Below are positions 17,661-25,236 of a DNA stretch of 64,000 nt, in pieces. This DNA comes from CAVUAA01 sp963739345 (GTDB lineage Bacteria; Chlamydiota; Chlamydiia; Chlamydiales; JAFEGQ01): positions 434,001 to 498,000 of the forward strand of contig CAVUAA010000001.1 in assembly GCA_963739345.1 (NCBI GenBank), in the 5' to 3' direction. The translations under genes and the position numbers were made by a program. Position 1 is the stretch's first letter. Each line of letters begins with the position of its first letter. The notes below the pieces were generated by a model. It was not told where the DNA came from. It saw nothing but the letters and a program-made list of their open reading frames with translations, and did not search any database.

Positions 17661-18553
17661 GACCGTTTTAGGAGAAAAACCTGTTCATCAAGCCCGCCTC
17701 CCAGCATGGCTGCAGTGGCCAGGGCGTCGGCCTTCATGCAAGTTTCAGCGGTGACGGTGGCGCTGGCGATTGAGCCTGGGGCGATCAATAGGGGATAGAG
17801 GGTGCGGGGGTCGATCACGTGAGTGTAGGTGACCCCCTCAGCCTCCCAATTCTGTAGGTAGTCGCCGGAGGTAGCAACAGCACTATTCTCTAGGAGAAGC
17901 GTGGTGGCCGGCCGCCGCTCGCCAGGGAGTCGAACGGCCACGGTCCACGCCCGTCCCCGGGGATGCCGCCCGCTCGCCCGCACCTCACCGCTCCACGAGA
18001 CGTAGACATTCTCATAGCCAGCTGCTTGTAGCCTCTCGACCAGCAGATCGACCAAGTAGCCCTTAGCCACGCCGCCCAAATCGAGCTGCGTTTTGGCGTG
18101 TTCTTTGCAGAAGAAGCCGCCGGCGATCCGGATCTTCTCCCATCCCACCGCCTCGCGCAGCTCCTCAAGCTCCTCGTCACTTGGCACCTCGCCCTTGGCC
18201 AGCTTTGCCTTCCAAAGCTGGTGCACTGGCCGGACCGTCGGATCAAAGAGGCCGTCGGTGAGGGCGACCAGTCCGCCAACACGGGCCAAAAAGGTGCTCA
18301 TCTGGGGCGAGAGGTGGACCACTTGATGGGCTTCAAGCCGATTGAGCTTCGAGATCTCTGAACCCGGGTTCCAGTCGTTGAAGATGGTGTCGATCTCATC
18401 GAACGTCGTCCGCGCGATCGCCTGCACTTCTTCCCTGCTGCCGCCAGAAAACAGAATCCGGTAGGGCATGGTCATCTCTGTCCCCGCAACTTCCGTCACG
18501 GGGGTAGAACTGGTGCAGCCGACGAGTAAGAGGAGAGCAATGATCCGTTTCAC
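17657..18553 (-). CDS. apbE: FAD:protein FMN transferase, lipoprotein (ApbE)
   Basis: Flavinylates proteins such as Na+-NQR subunits in the periplasm. The 298-aa protein starts at GTG 18553 (GTGA overlap with the folD stop), giving a lipoprotein signal KRIIALLLLVGCTSS with lipobox LVGC. ApbE features include DGLFDPTVRPV, LDLGGVAKGYLVD, the FAD-binding GEVRASG and THVIDPRT. folD-apbE adjacency is also seen in Chlamydia. Confidence 0.93.
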   Translation of the reverse strand: MKRIIALLLLVGCTSSTPVTEVAGTEMTMPYRILFSGGSREEVQAIARTTFDEIDTIFNDWNPGSEISKLNRLEAHQVVHLSPQMSTFLARVGGLVALTDGLFDPTVRPVHQLWKAKLAKGEVPSDEELEELREAVGWEKIRIAGGFFCKEHAKTQLDLGGVAKGYLVDLLVERLQAAGYENVYVSWSGEVRASGRHPRGRAWTVAVRLPGERRPATTLLLENSAVATSGDYLQNWEAEGVTYTHVIDPRTLYPLLIAPGSIASATVTAETCMKADALATAAMLGGGLDEQVFLLKRS

Positions 18554-19425
18554 GCCTGTTCTCTCCGGCAGTAGCTGGTCCACGTGTTCTGCAGCAGCAT
18601 CGCCACCGTCATCGGTCCCACGCCGCCCGGTACTGGCGAAACAAGAGATGCTTTCTCACTCACACCAGCAGCGTCGACATCACCCACCAACGTGTACCCT
18701 TTAGCCGTCTGTGGAGCATCGACCCGGTTGATCCCCACATCGATCACCACCGCCCCCTCCTTCACCATCTCCGCAGTCACAAACTTAGGCCGTCCAATCG
18801 CTGCCACCAACACATCCGCTTCGCGACAGATCTCTTTTAAGCTTTGAGAGCGGGAGTGGACGAGGGTCACCGTTGCGTTGCAAGTAGGACGTTTCTGCAT
18901 CAGGAGCGCAGCAAGTGGCTTCCCCACAATGTTGCTCCGTCCCAAAATGACCACCCGCTTTCCCTCAATCTTGATGTGGCTGCGCACCAACATCTCGTGA
19001 ATCCCATAGGGGGTGCAGGGGATAAAGCCGCTCTCATCCCCAATCAGCAGCTTTCCCATGTTGATCGGATGAAAGCCGTCGACATCTTTCGCAGGATCGA
19101 TCTGTACAATCACCTTCTCAGACGAAATATGCGCCGGTAGCGGCATCTGCACCAAGATTCCATCCACCTGCCCATCTATATTAAGCGCGTCGATCCGAGC
19201 TAAAAGCTCCGACTCGGTCACCGTCACCGGCATCCGGATTACCTCCGACCGGATCCCAACGTTCTGTGCCGCTCGTCTCTTCGTCGCCACATAGGTCTCC
19301 GACGCCGGATTCTCACCCACTAAAATGACCGAGAGGCCCGGCTTCCGCCCTACAACACCGGTCACCGCCTTCGCTAGCTGTTCCCGGATCCCCTTAGCAA
19401 TCGCTGTTCCATCGATCAATTTCAT
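18550..19425 (-). CDS. folD: Bifunctional methylene-tetrahydrofolate dehydrogenase/cyclohydrolase
   Basis: Interconverts 5,10-methylene-THF and 10-formyl-THF using NADP+. The 291-aa protein has the catalytic stretch SETYVATKRRAA (the K of YVATK corresponds to the active-site lysine), VQMPLPAHI, DPAKDVDGFHP, the Rossmann segment VVILGRSNIVGKPLA and PVPGGVGPMTVAMLL. Length is typical. It is translationally coupled to apbE downstream. Confidence 0.96.
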   Translation of the reverse strand: MKLIDGTAIAKGIREQLAKAVTGVVGRKPGLSVILVGENPASETYVATKRRAAQNVGIRSEVIRMPVTVTESELLARIDALNIDGQVDGILVQMPLPAHISSEKVIVQIDPAKDVDGFHPINMGKLLIGDESGFIPCTPYGIHEMLVRSHIKIEGKRVVILGRSNIVGKPLAALLMQKRPTCNATVTLVHSRSQSLKEICREADVLVAAIGRPKFVTAEMVKEGAVVIDVGINRVDAPQTAKGYTLVGDVDAAGVSEKASLVSPVPGGVGPMTVAMLLQNTWTSYCRREQA

Positions 19426-19437
19426 CTTCCCTCTACT

Positions 19438-20098
19438 CTACGCTAGAGAAGGAAAGAGGTTAAGACTTTTGCTGTTGAGTGTGTAGGCGAGCCCTAAAAG
19501 GGCAACGAGTGCGACCACTGCGAGAATTGGGGAGTAGCTGTCGACCGGTTCTTCCCTTTCTCCCTCCGCACGCGTGAAAGAGTCGTCATAGGTGAGTTCA
19601 CCCACGTCCCACCATCCTTGCTTGAACTTGAACGTGGTTTGGTTCCCTGACACGATCACCGTGGCGGTGAACTTCTGTCTGGTGTCGAGAGCCGCGGGAA
19701 GTTTGCCAAGCTGGAAGAGATTTTGCCGATTTTCTGGAATGAACCATAGAGAGTCCTCAGACCCAGATTGCTACCCTATCGTTCCACTAGGGCGTCTGAT
19801 TTTGAGCAAGATACGAGCATCGCGATGAGTCCCCTGATGATTCAGGGGCGAGGAGCGAGGCGAAGTAGATTGGCAAAAGCAGACGTCATAGGGGGAGGAG
19901 AGGGTGGCAATCTGGGTCTCAGCTTGCGAATTACCGAAGTTTTTTGGCGAATGGACCACCCATAGCCGACCGGCGAGGCCCTTGGCAGGAATGAGCTCCT
20001 GCTCTCGAATGCGCGCGAACATTTTTCTTATGAAGCTCGAGTGAGTCAGGCAGCTTAACTGCAAAGGGGGGCGACTGGAAGCCAATCTTAAAGGTCAT
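19438..20098 (-). pseudogene. Broken gene for a C-terminally anchored protein, split by a family-A element
   Basis: The gene appears to start at ATG 20098 (MTFKIGFQSPPF), shifts frame near 20020, and is interrupted at 19760-19918 by a palindromic element. It resumes as LGKLPAALDTRQKFTATV and ends with a membrane segment (ILAVVALVALLGLAYTL). The intact relative at 24164-24604 shares the MSF/MTF start, LW at the middle and GALPAALDLTANLSL. Function unknown. Confidence 0.65.
19760..19918. repeat. Palindromic element, family A, copy 2
   Basis: A 159-bp element with inverted GACCCAGATTGC ends, in opposite orientation to the copy at 14824-14985. Outer segments match copy 1 closely. The central hairpin is unrelated (CCCCTGA/TCAGGGG), yet the flanks GCTCCTCG and CATCGCGATGCTCG are kept. 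It sits inside a broken gene. Confidence 0.85.
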
Positions 20099-20140
20099 CT
20101 TGCGCTGCGTTTATCGCTATCGATCTATTTTTTTGCAAGC

Positions 20141-20170
20141 TTGACATGCGGCAGCTGGTGCGCCTAACCT
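20141..20170 (+). promoter_or_regulatory. Sigma-70-like promoter
   Basis: TTGACA (20141-20146), an 18-base spacer, and TAACCT (20165-20170) lie 21 bp before the start of the 622-aa gene. Confidence 0.55.
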
Positions 20171-20191
20171 CGATGCGCAAGGAGGTGAGCG

Positions 20192-22060
20192 ATGGAACGA
20201 TCAGAGGGACTATCCAAGAGTCCAAGAAAAACAAGCTCTGGTTCTTCACCACCTCGCGGTCGATTCTCCCTCAATTTCTCGAAGTTAAAAAAAGATCCTC
20301 CGCGCACTAGCTCCTTTGGCCAAGCATTTGAAAAAAGTGTCGTTTGCCTCTCGCCGAAGTTGGGCCGCAAGGAGTCCAATAATATCCCGATTACTCCCCG
20401 TAAAAGGGTGGATACAGAACTGGGGAAGCTCACTCTAGCACTGTTGGTCAAGCACGCCACCGATAAGCGGGTGCACAGCATGATCCAGCGGTTTGCCTTT
20501 AGCCTTGGCCCCGACGGTCTTTCCCTCCTCTCGATGGTTGAATTCATCGGAGCCTACAAGGCATGGCAGCAGAAGCCGACGGTGGAGGGTGCGGATGCGA
20601 TCGTCAAAACCTATCTAGCCTGTGATCAGGAGGCTGAATCAGGAGCGATCTGCAAGAGAGGCCTCTATCCGCTCGCGGGTAGTGAGGTGCTGAAGAAGGC
20701 GTGCGATGCGGTTGCTGCGGTGCGTCTGGAGATGGACAAGAGGGTGGCGGGCAAGTTGAAGGACTTAAAAGAGGCAGAGTCGCTCCGTAATCAGCTCAAT
20801 GGCAAGATCGAATCTACTCTTTTCGATGATTTGTTTTTTGAGGTGTATCGGCAGATCGGTGTGCAGTATTTCGCTGAAGGCAAGGAGAGCCTACATAAAT
20901 CGAATGTTGCGGGACCGCTCATGCGCCTCTTTGAGCCGGATGAGAAAAAGCAGTTCGTAGAAGATGAGGCGGCGGCGGAGCTGTACAGTCAGCTGCAGGT
21001 GAAGGTGTTGCGCAACAGTGTTGATTCTCAAAAATCTGCCTTTTCGGAGGCTGACCTGACCGCGCTCGCAATTGATGGGATCGTCAATCAAATGGTGATC
21101 GTTCCATTGGGAACCAAATGCTCGAACCATTTTGTGGCTAGCAAGTCGAAGCAGATAGCCCGCTTGGTCATGGCCCACGCAAAAGAAGGGCGAGAAGAGA
21201 TCAACCGTCTGGAGCGCTCTCTGCTCAAAATCGAAGCGTTCTGCGAGGAGAAACGGGCGACCGCCGAGAATCTTGAGCGGCTTGAGCAGCTGATCCACTA
21301 CGCCCTTTACCGCTTAACTACTGGACATTGCAGTAAGAACCGGGGTACCGATCTCTCGACGCTAGCCCTTCCTGAACCCTCTAAGCAAATTATTGCATGG
21401 GTGGCGCGGGAGGTGGCATTACGAGTGGAAGCTGCGAGGTTGGGACGGCACGCATTCACACGAGAAATCACCAGTAAGGAGCGGGAGACCTTTGCGTCGA
21501 TGAAGGAGGAAAACCGTTGGCGACACCTGGTTCAGAACGGCGATCTCAACTTCCCGGGGGAGTTTCGGGTGAATGGCAAGGCCCTCCCGACGACGAGTCT
21601 CCAGGCGTTTAACAAGCAGCTAGCCATGCATGTTGGGAACGAGTCCGCTTGTGAGACCGTTGTAGGTGCCACTTCCATTTCCGCTCTTGTCCTGTTTGGT
21701 GGCGAGCTGGAGAACAACGTCTGCCCCGCACTTTGGAATACCAAGGGGGAGTTGCGCAAGAAGCAGGATGGCGCCGCAACCTATTACGACATTTTCATTG
21801 GCAAGGATGGCAGTATCGAGGCGGTCACCACTGTCACCTATGGAGTGGAGTGGTGGCCAAAAACCAATCAGCCAACACGACAGGTGGCCAGCTTCCGTCT
21901 CCGCCTAGCACTCCACCTCGACTCCATCAACCTGGAGCTGCAGCGGCTCACCATCACCCCCTCCGATCTCACTTTCTCTAATAATGCGGTGCCCTATGGC
22001 CTCCGCCTGCAAGTGCTCAAGGCTCTGCAGGGGATCCGCACCAAAAAAGCCAAGCGTTAA
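20192..22060 (+). CDS. Large hypothetical protein with RGS-like helical region (candidate effector)
   Basis: A 622-aa protein with a very strong ribosome-binding site (AAGGAGGTGA, five bases before ATG). Residues 1-65 are Ser/Pro/Lys-rich and disordered, as in secreted effectors. Residues ~100-240 are helical and read like a eukaryotic RGS domain (LSMVEFIGAYKAWQQ, ADAIVKTYLACDQEAE, STLFDDLFFEVYRQI), with an insertion before the last helix. A coiled helical middle (300-400) and a beta-rich C-terminus follow. No signal peptide. RGS proteins bind G-alpha subunits in eukaryotes; bacteria lack these, so a host-directed role would follow if the call holds. It is a by-eye resemblance only. Confidence 0.6.
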   Translation: MERSEGLSKSPRKTSSGSSPPRGRFSLNFSKLKKDPPRTSSFGQAFEKSVVCLSPKLGRKESNNIPITPRKRVDTELGKLTLALLVKHATDKRVHSMIQRFAFSLGPDGLSLLSMVEFIGAYKAWQQKPTVEGADAIVKTYLACDQEAESGAICKRGLYPLAGSEVLKKACDAVAAVRLEMDKRVAGKLKDLKEAESLRNQLNGKIESTLFDDLFFEVYRQIGVQYFAEGKESLHKSNVAGPLMRLFEPDEKKQFVEDEAAAELYSQLQVKVLRNSVDSQKSAFSEADLTALAIDGIVNQMVIVPLGTKCSNHFVASKSKQIARLVMAHAKEGREEINRLERSLLKIEAFCEEKRATAENLERLEQLIHYALYRLTTGHCSKNRGTDLSTLALPEPSKQIIAWVAREVALRVEAARLGRHAFTREITSKERETFASMKEENRWRHLVQNGDLNFPGEFRVNGKALPTTSLQAFNKQLAMHVGNESACETVVGATSISALVLFGGELENNVCPALWNTKGELRKKQDGAATYYDIFIGKDGSIEAVTTVTYGVEWWPKTNQPTRQVASFRLRLALHLDSINLELQRLTITPSDLTFSNNAVPYGLRLQVLKALQGIRTKKAKR

Positions 22061-22078
22061 GAGACCCAGATTGCTGGA

Positions 22079-22144
22079 CAATGGCGTCAACTTAAGCCAG
22101 ACCCGTGCGGCATCAACTACCAATCCCTTAAGTTAACGCCATTG
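22079..22144. repeat. Hairpin with family-C loop sequence
   Basis: 18-base arms 22079-22096 and 22127-22144, with one mismatch, enclose a loop (CCAGACCCGTGCGG...CTACCAATCCC) that recurs near 57585-57616 (inverted) and 59811-59851. Half-ends resembling family A (CCCAGATTGCTGG, GGATTGCTGG) lie on both sides. Confidence 0.75.
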
Positions 22145-22202
22145 GATTGCTGGAGGGTGTCCAATTCGAAGAGATTAATAGAGAACGCCATGTCCCTTTG
22201 AT

Positions 22203-22265
22203 TGGGGCGAGGGATGCGGTAGGCGCACTGGCCCCAGGGCTTTTTGAAGAGGAGGGCGAGGGTGG
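22203..22265 (-). repeat. Duplicated 3' end of the mreD-like gene, copy 1
   Basis: About 60 bp, including GGTAGGCGCACTGG and CAGGGCTTTTTGAAGAGG, nearly identical to the 3' end of the mreD-like gene at 24739-24806. With the copy at 24176-24237 it brackets the abiE toxin-antitoxin genes. Confidence 0.8.
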
Positions 22266-22340
22266 TTGTTTTTAGGTGCCTGGTTGAGGGGGTATTATAT
22301 ATGCAGTACATTGGAGAGTGTCCAATGATTGGTGGGGTGT

Positions 22341-23117
22341 ATGTCGAAAAAGGAGACAAGGCAGGGTATTGAGCTGTTGCGGGGTTTGGTGAATGAGGGG
22401 CTTCGCATCTTTACGGTGTCTGAGGCTAAGGGGGTTGCGGAGAGGGCGGCAATTAAGAGTGGCTATGTTGTTGAGGCTCTGCATCATCTGAAGCGCCGGG
22501 GATGGATCTGTTCGGTGAAGAGGGGGGTCTATGCGATTACGGAGGAATCGGGCTTCTCCTTCCCACCCCATGATTACGAGATTGCGATGGCTCTGGTGTC
22601 AGGAGCGGTGATCAGCCACTGGACAGCGCTCTATCACCACCATCTCACGCAGCAGATGCCGCAGACTATTTATTGCCTCGTTCCGACTGGGCGGCGGATC
22701 CCGGGCGCCGCGAGAGAGCGGAGTTTTCAGTATACTCAGATCAAACCCGAGCTGCTGTTGGGGTTTGATGAGGTGTGGATTGGAGAGGGAAGGGTGCGGG
22801 TGACAGATCCCGAGCGGACACTGTTAGATGGACTGCGGCAGCCACAGCTATGTGGGGGGACTCAGGAGGTGCTAGGTGCGTTTGAGGTCTATTGGTCACG
22901 ATTGGATGTGGAGAAGATTGTTGGCTATGCCCTCAAACTGGAGGGTGCCGTGGTATCTCGTCTGGGTTGGGTGCTGAAGCAGAATGGTTATGAAGGTGAT
23001 GGGATGGTTCGTTTGCAGAAGGGGCGAGCGCAGGGACGCCGCCGACTGGATGCATCTGGGCCGGATAAAGGGCCGATAGATCGGGATTGGCAGATCAGGG
23101 AAAACATCGGGATCTGA
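22341..23117 (+). CDS. abiEi: AbiEi-type antitoxin / transcriptional regulator
   Basis: A 258-aa protein of the type IV toxin-antitoxin antitoxin family. The N-terminal winged helix covers about residues 1-75 (GYVVEALHHLKRRGWICSV, KRGVYAI). The central domain has AVISHWTALYHHHLT and ERTLLDGLRQPQLCGG. The C-terminus RRRLDASGPDKGPIDRDWQI matches the AbiEi tail. ATG 22341 is chosen over the upstream TTG/GTG because GGTGGGG precedes it. The protein normally represses its own operon and counteracts AbiEii. It lies just upstream of a disrupted abiEii. Confidence 0.88.
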   Translation: MSKKETRQGIELLRGLVNEGLRIFTVSEAKGVAERAAIKSGYVVEALHHLKRRGWICSVKRGVYAITEESGFSFPPHDYEIAMALVSGAVISHWTALYHHHLTQQMPQTIYCLVPTGRRIPGAARERSFQYTQIKPELLLGFDEVWIGEGRVRVTDPERTLLDGLRQPQLCGGTQEVLGAFEVYWSRLDVEKIVGYALKLEGAVVSRLGWVLKQNGYEGDGMVRLQKGRAQGRRRLDASGPDKGPIDRDWQIRENIGI

Positions 23118-23155
23118 ATAGATGGTTAAACCGCTCCGAAAAGTTTTAGATGCGC

Positions 23156-23331
23156 GGGTGTGTTGCATAAATCCGAAATACGCATTATGCTGGGCTTTGG
23201 TTCTGGTGCGGTGGCAGACGTGTGTCACCCAAGAGTGATACAGGGCGGGCGAGTAGGGGCGCACGTCTGCTTCCGCATCCAGGGCCGAATGCCAGTGCAA
23301 GGCGTACAATCGGTATTTATGCAACACACCC
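23156..23331. repeat. MITE family B, copy 1 (inside abiEii 5' end)
   Basis: A 176-bp element with perfect 11-bp ends GGGTGTGTTGC and a palindromic interior (GCAGACGTG/CACGTCTGC). It is in opposite orientation to copies at 34155-34329 and 42979-43143. The flanks (AGATGCGC and ACTCGGGA) do not show a target duplication. Confidence 0.9.
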
Positions 23332-24167
23332 ACTCGGGAAACCGGTTTGCGACTGGATACGATTCAACAGGACTACATCTAACGTGGCTCCTCAATGGAA
23401 TTGGAAGCCACGTTGTTTTGCGAGATACGCTCGTATTCAAGGGTGGCACTGCACTGAAGAAATGCTATTTCGGCCGCTACAGGTTTTCAGAGGACCTGGA
23501 CTTTACGGCACTACAGGCGGCTCCACAAGGGGAGGGCCTAGCTGAGGCAATTGATCAAGCTTGTCATGATACTGCAGCACAAATCCGCACGTATGCGCCC
23601 ATTGATCTACATTGGGAGCGGTACACAGAGCGGGAGCCGCACCCACAGGGCCAGGAAGCATTTACGATTCGAGCTCAGTTTCCTTGGCAGCGGGCGCCGT
23701 TGACCAAGGTAATGATCGAGGTGTCGCGTGCGGAGGTGATGCTCTTTCCACACCCTGAGCGGTCGATCATTCAAGACTACCACTCTGACCTCAATGGGCA
23801 GATCCAAGTCTACTCGTTGAGTGAGGTGGTGCTTGAGAAGCTGCGTGCGATTCTCCAGCATACGCGGAAATTGCATGAGCGGGACTGGAGTCGCTCGCGC
23901 GCACGTGACTACTACGACTTATGGCATATCCTATGTCAGCCGGAAGAGGAGTTTCAGCTGGCAAATGTCGCTCCCTTACTGAAGAAGAAGTGCGTGGGAA
24001 AGGGGGTGGGCTTCTCTATTGTGAGCGACTTCTTCGACCCTATCATGATCGCGAATGTACGAAAGACATGGAGCCAATGGCTGGGCCCTCTTGTGCACGG
24101 GCCTCCTTCAGTCGATCGTGTTCTGGACGATCTACAGCCTGTAATCGCTGATCTCTTAATTCGCTAG
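23160..24167 (+). CDS. abiEii: AbiEii-type nucleotidyltransferase toxin, N-terminus replaced by MITE sequence
   Basis: Nucleotidyltransferase toxin partner of AbiEi. The core is clear: LTWLLNGIGSHVVLRDTLVF, KGGTALKKCYFGRYRFSE, DLDF (NTase signature), and a helical C-terminus (LSEVVLEKLRAILQHTRKL, RARDYYDLWHIL). The original start is probably ATG 23121 (MVKPLRKVLDAR), three bases after the abiEi stop. A family-B element inserts after codon 12 and brings a stop in that frame. The present frame opens inside the element (GTG 23160; also ATG 23319) and reads through it. About 60 residues are therefore foreign and expression is doubtful, though the catalytic motifs survive. Confidence 0.85.
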   Translation: MLHKSEIRIMLGFGSGAVADVCHPRVIQGGRVGAHVCFRIQGRMPVQGVQSVFMQHTHSGNRFATGYDSTGLHLTWLLNGIGSHVVLRDTLVFKGGTALKKCYFGRYRFSEDLDFTALQAAPQGEGLAEAIDQACHDTAAQIRTYAPIDLHWERYTEREPHPQGQEAFTIRAQFPWQRAPLTKVMIEVSRAEVMLFPHPERSIIQDYHSDLNGQIQVYSLSEVVLEKLRAILQHTRKLHERDWSRSRARDYYDLWHILCQPEEEFQLANVAPLLKKKCVGKGVGFSIVSDFFDPIMIANVRKTWSQWLGPLVHGPPSVDRVLDDLQPVIADLLIR

Positions 24168-24604
24168 AAAATGTTATTTGGGACGGGGGATGCGGTAGGC
24201 GCACTGGCGCCAGGGCTTTTTAAGAGAAGGGTGAGGAGTAGGGCAGCTGCCGCTACCGCAAATATGAGTCGGCAATTGAGGTCGGGAAGTGGATTAGCCG
24301 GCTCGGGTTTAGGGAGGAAGAGCTTGAGGGGGGTGAAGCAGTTGAGAGGCTTGCCAACCAGGGCACCATTTTGCAAGAACTGCAATGCTTGGCCGGCGAT
24401 TTTGAGCGAGAGGTTGGCGGTGAGGTCGAGCGCGGCGGGAAGCGCTCCGATCTTGTGGATTTTCCCCTCTAGATAAAGGCGGAGCCCCCCGTCGTAGATC
24501 CACAGGTTAATCAGATTGTCTTCGGGGTCGGCGAGGACCCTTTTCGCGACGTGAGTAACGCCTTGCTGCGGCGGGAAGTAGAGAAAGTTGACGGTGAAAG
24601 ACAT
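24164..24604 (-). CDS. Hypothetical C-terminally membrane-anchored protein
   Basis: A 146-aa protein with a soluble N-terminal part and one membrane segment near the C-terminus (LIFAVAAAALLLTLLLK). It is related to the broken gene at 19438-20098. The last ~20 residues (SPGASAPTASPVP) are encoded by the duplicated mreD 3' end read in another frame, so the native C-terminus has been replaced. It overlaps the abiEii stop by four bases, convergently. Function unknown. Confidence 0.6.
   Translation of the reverse strand: MSFTVNFLYFPPQQGVTHVAKRVLADPEDNLINLWIYDGGLRLYLEGKIHKIGALPAALDLTANLSLKIAGQALQFLQNGALVGKPLNCFTPLKLFLPKPEPANPLPDLNCRLIFAVAAAALLLTLLLKSPGASAPTASPVPNNIF
24176..24237 (-). repeat. Duplicated 3' end of the mreD-like gene, copy 2
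   Basis: A second ~60-bp copy (GGTAGGCGCACTGGCGCCAG core), in the same orientation as 22203-22265 and the parental sequence 24739-24806. It now supplies the 3' end of the 146-aa gene. Confidence 0.8.
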
Positions 24605-24649
24605 TGCTTCAATGAGGTTAGACTTTAAGCCAGACTCGTCTTCATTACC

Positions 24650-24720
24650 AATGGCATCAGCGAGTTTGTCACTTTTTTAGGGCCAGTCTCTAAAAAAGTG
24701 ACAAACTCGCTGATGCCGTT
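24650..24720. repeat. 71-nt hairpin, 31-bp stem, 9-nt loop
   Basis: Arms 24650-24680 and 24690-24720 pair with a single mismatch around a 9-base loop (GGCCAGTCT). The inner part GTTTGTCACTTTT...AG is shared with the hairpin at 44106-44146. It lies between two minus-strand genes and may act as a transcription terminator or be a mobile REP-like unit. Confidence 0.85.
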
Positions 24721-24738
24721 GAGATTGTTGGGAATGGA

Positions 24739-25236
24739 TTATTTGGGGCGCGGCTGTCGGTAGGCGCGCTGGCGCCAGGGCTTTTTGAAGAGGAGGGCGA
24801 GGGGGAGGGTGACGAGGGCGAGGCAGGTGAGGGCGTCGGCAAGGGGGAGGAGGAGGAGGTCGGTGGCGATGAAGGGGAGGGTGAGGGGGAAGCCCTGGTT
24901 GAAGAGGTTGAGGAGGAGGAAGAGGAGGAAGGTGGAGAGGGAGGAGGTGATGGCGGTGAGGATGGGGAGGGTGTACCAGCGATTGGCGACGATGTGGTGG
25001 CGGTAGGGGTAGAGGGCGGTGGCGGTGAGGGCGTAGGCAAGGGGGTGGAGGCCAAAGTGGGTGTCGGCGGAGAGGTCGAGGAGGAGGCCGGCGGCGAGGG
25101 CGAGGTAGAGGGTGCGGGGGAGGTTGAGGGTGGAGATGGCGAGGGCAAGGAGGGGAGTTAAGGGAGCAAGGGGCCAAGGAAAGAGGAGGAGGGGGAGGGT
25201 GAGGGCGGCGGTGAGGAGGAGTTCGGGTCTTTTCAT
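24739..25236 (-). CDS. MreD-like rod-shape membrane protein
   Basis: A 165-aa, very hydrophobic, Leu-rich protein with about five transmembrane segments. GLLLDLSADTHFGLHPLAYAL matches the MreD hallmark (LLLD near a G-L-N/H-A segment). MreD partners MreB/MreC/RodA in peptidoglycan synthesis; in chlamydiae this would relate to division-septum wall synthesis. The ATG overlaps the ispA stop (ATGA), last gene of the kbl-tdh-ugd-ispA operon. Its 3' end is duplicated twice nearby. Family assignment is moderate because such proteins diverge quickly. Confidence 0.6.
   Translation of the reverse strand: MKRPELLLTAALTLPLLLFPWPLAPLTPLLALAISTLNLPRTLYLALAAGLLLDLSADTHFGLHPLAYALTATALYPYRHHIVANRWYTLPILTAITSSLSTFLLFLLLNLFNQGFPLTLPFIATDLLLLPLADALTCLALVTLPLALLFKKPWRQRAYRQPRPK

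Noticed and set aside
23160..23331. Family-B element as a genuine N-terminal domain of AbiEii
   Set aside because: The same DNA occurs at two other places in both orientations, in one case with a target-site duplication, so it is an insertion.
24677..25177. Long minus-strand frames rich in Pro/Ser/His over the mreD-like gene
   Set aside because: Shadows of a GC-rich Leu-coding gene; composition is an artefact of frame, and the MreD-like frame has the operon overlap and membrane pattern.
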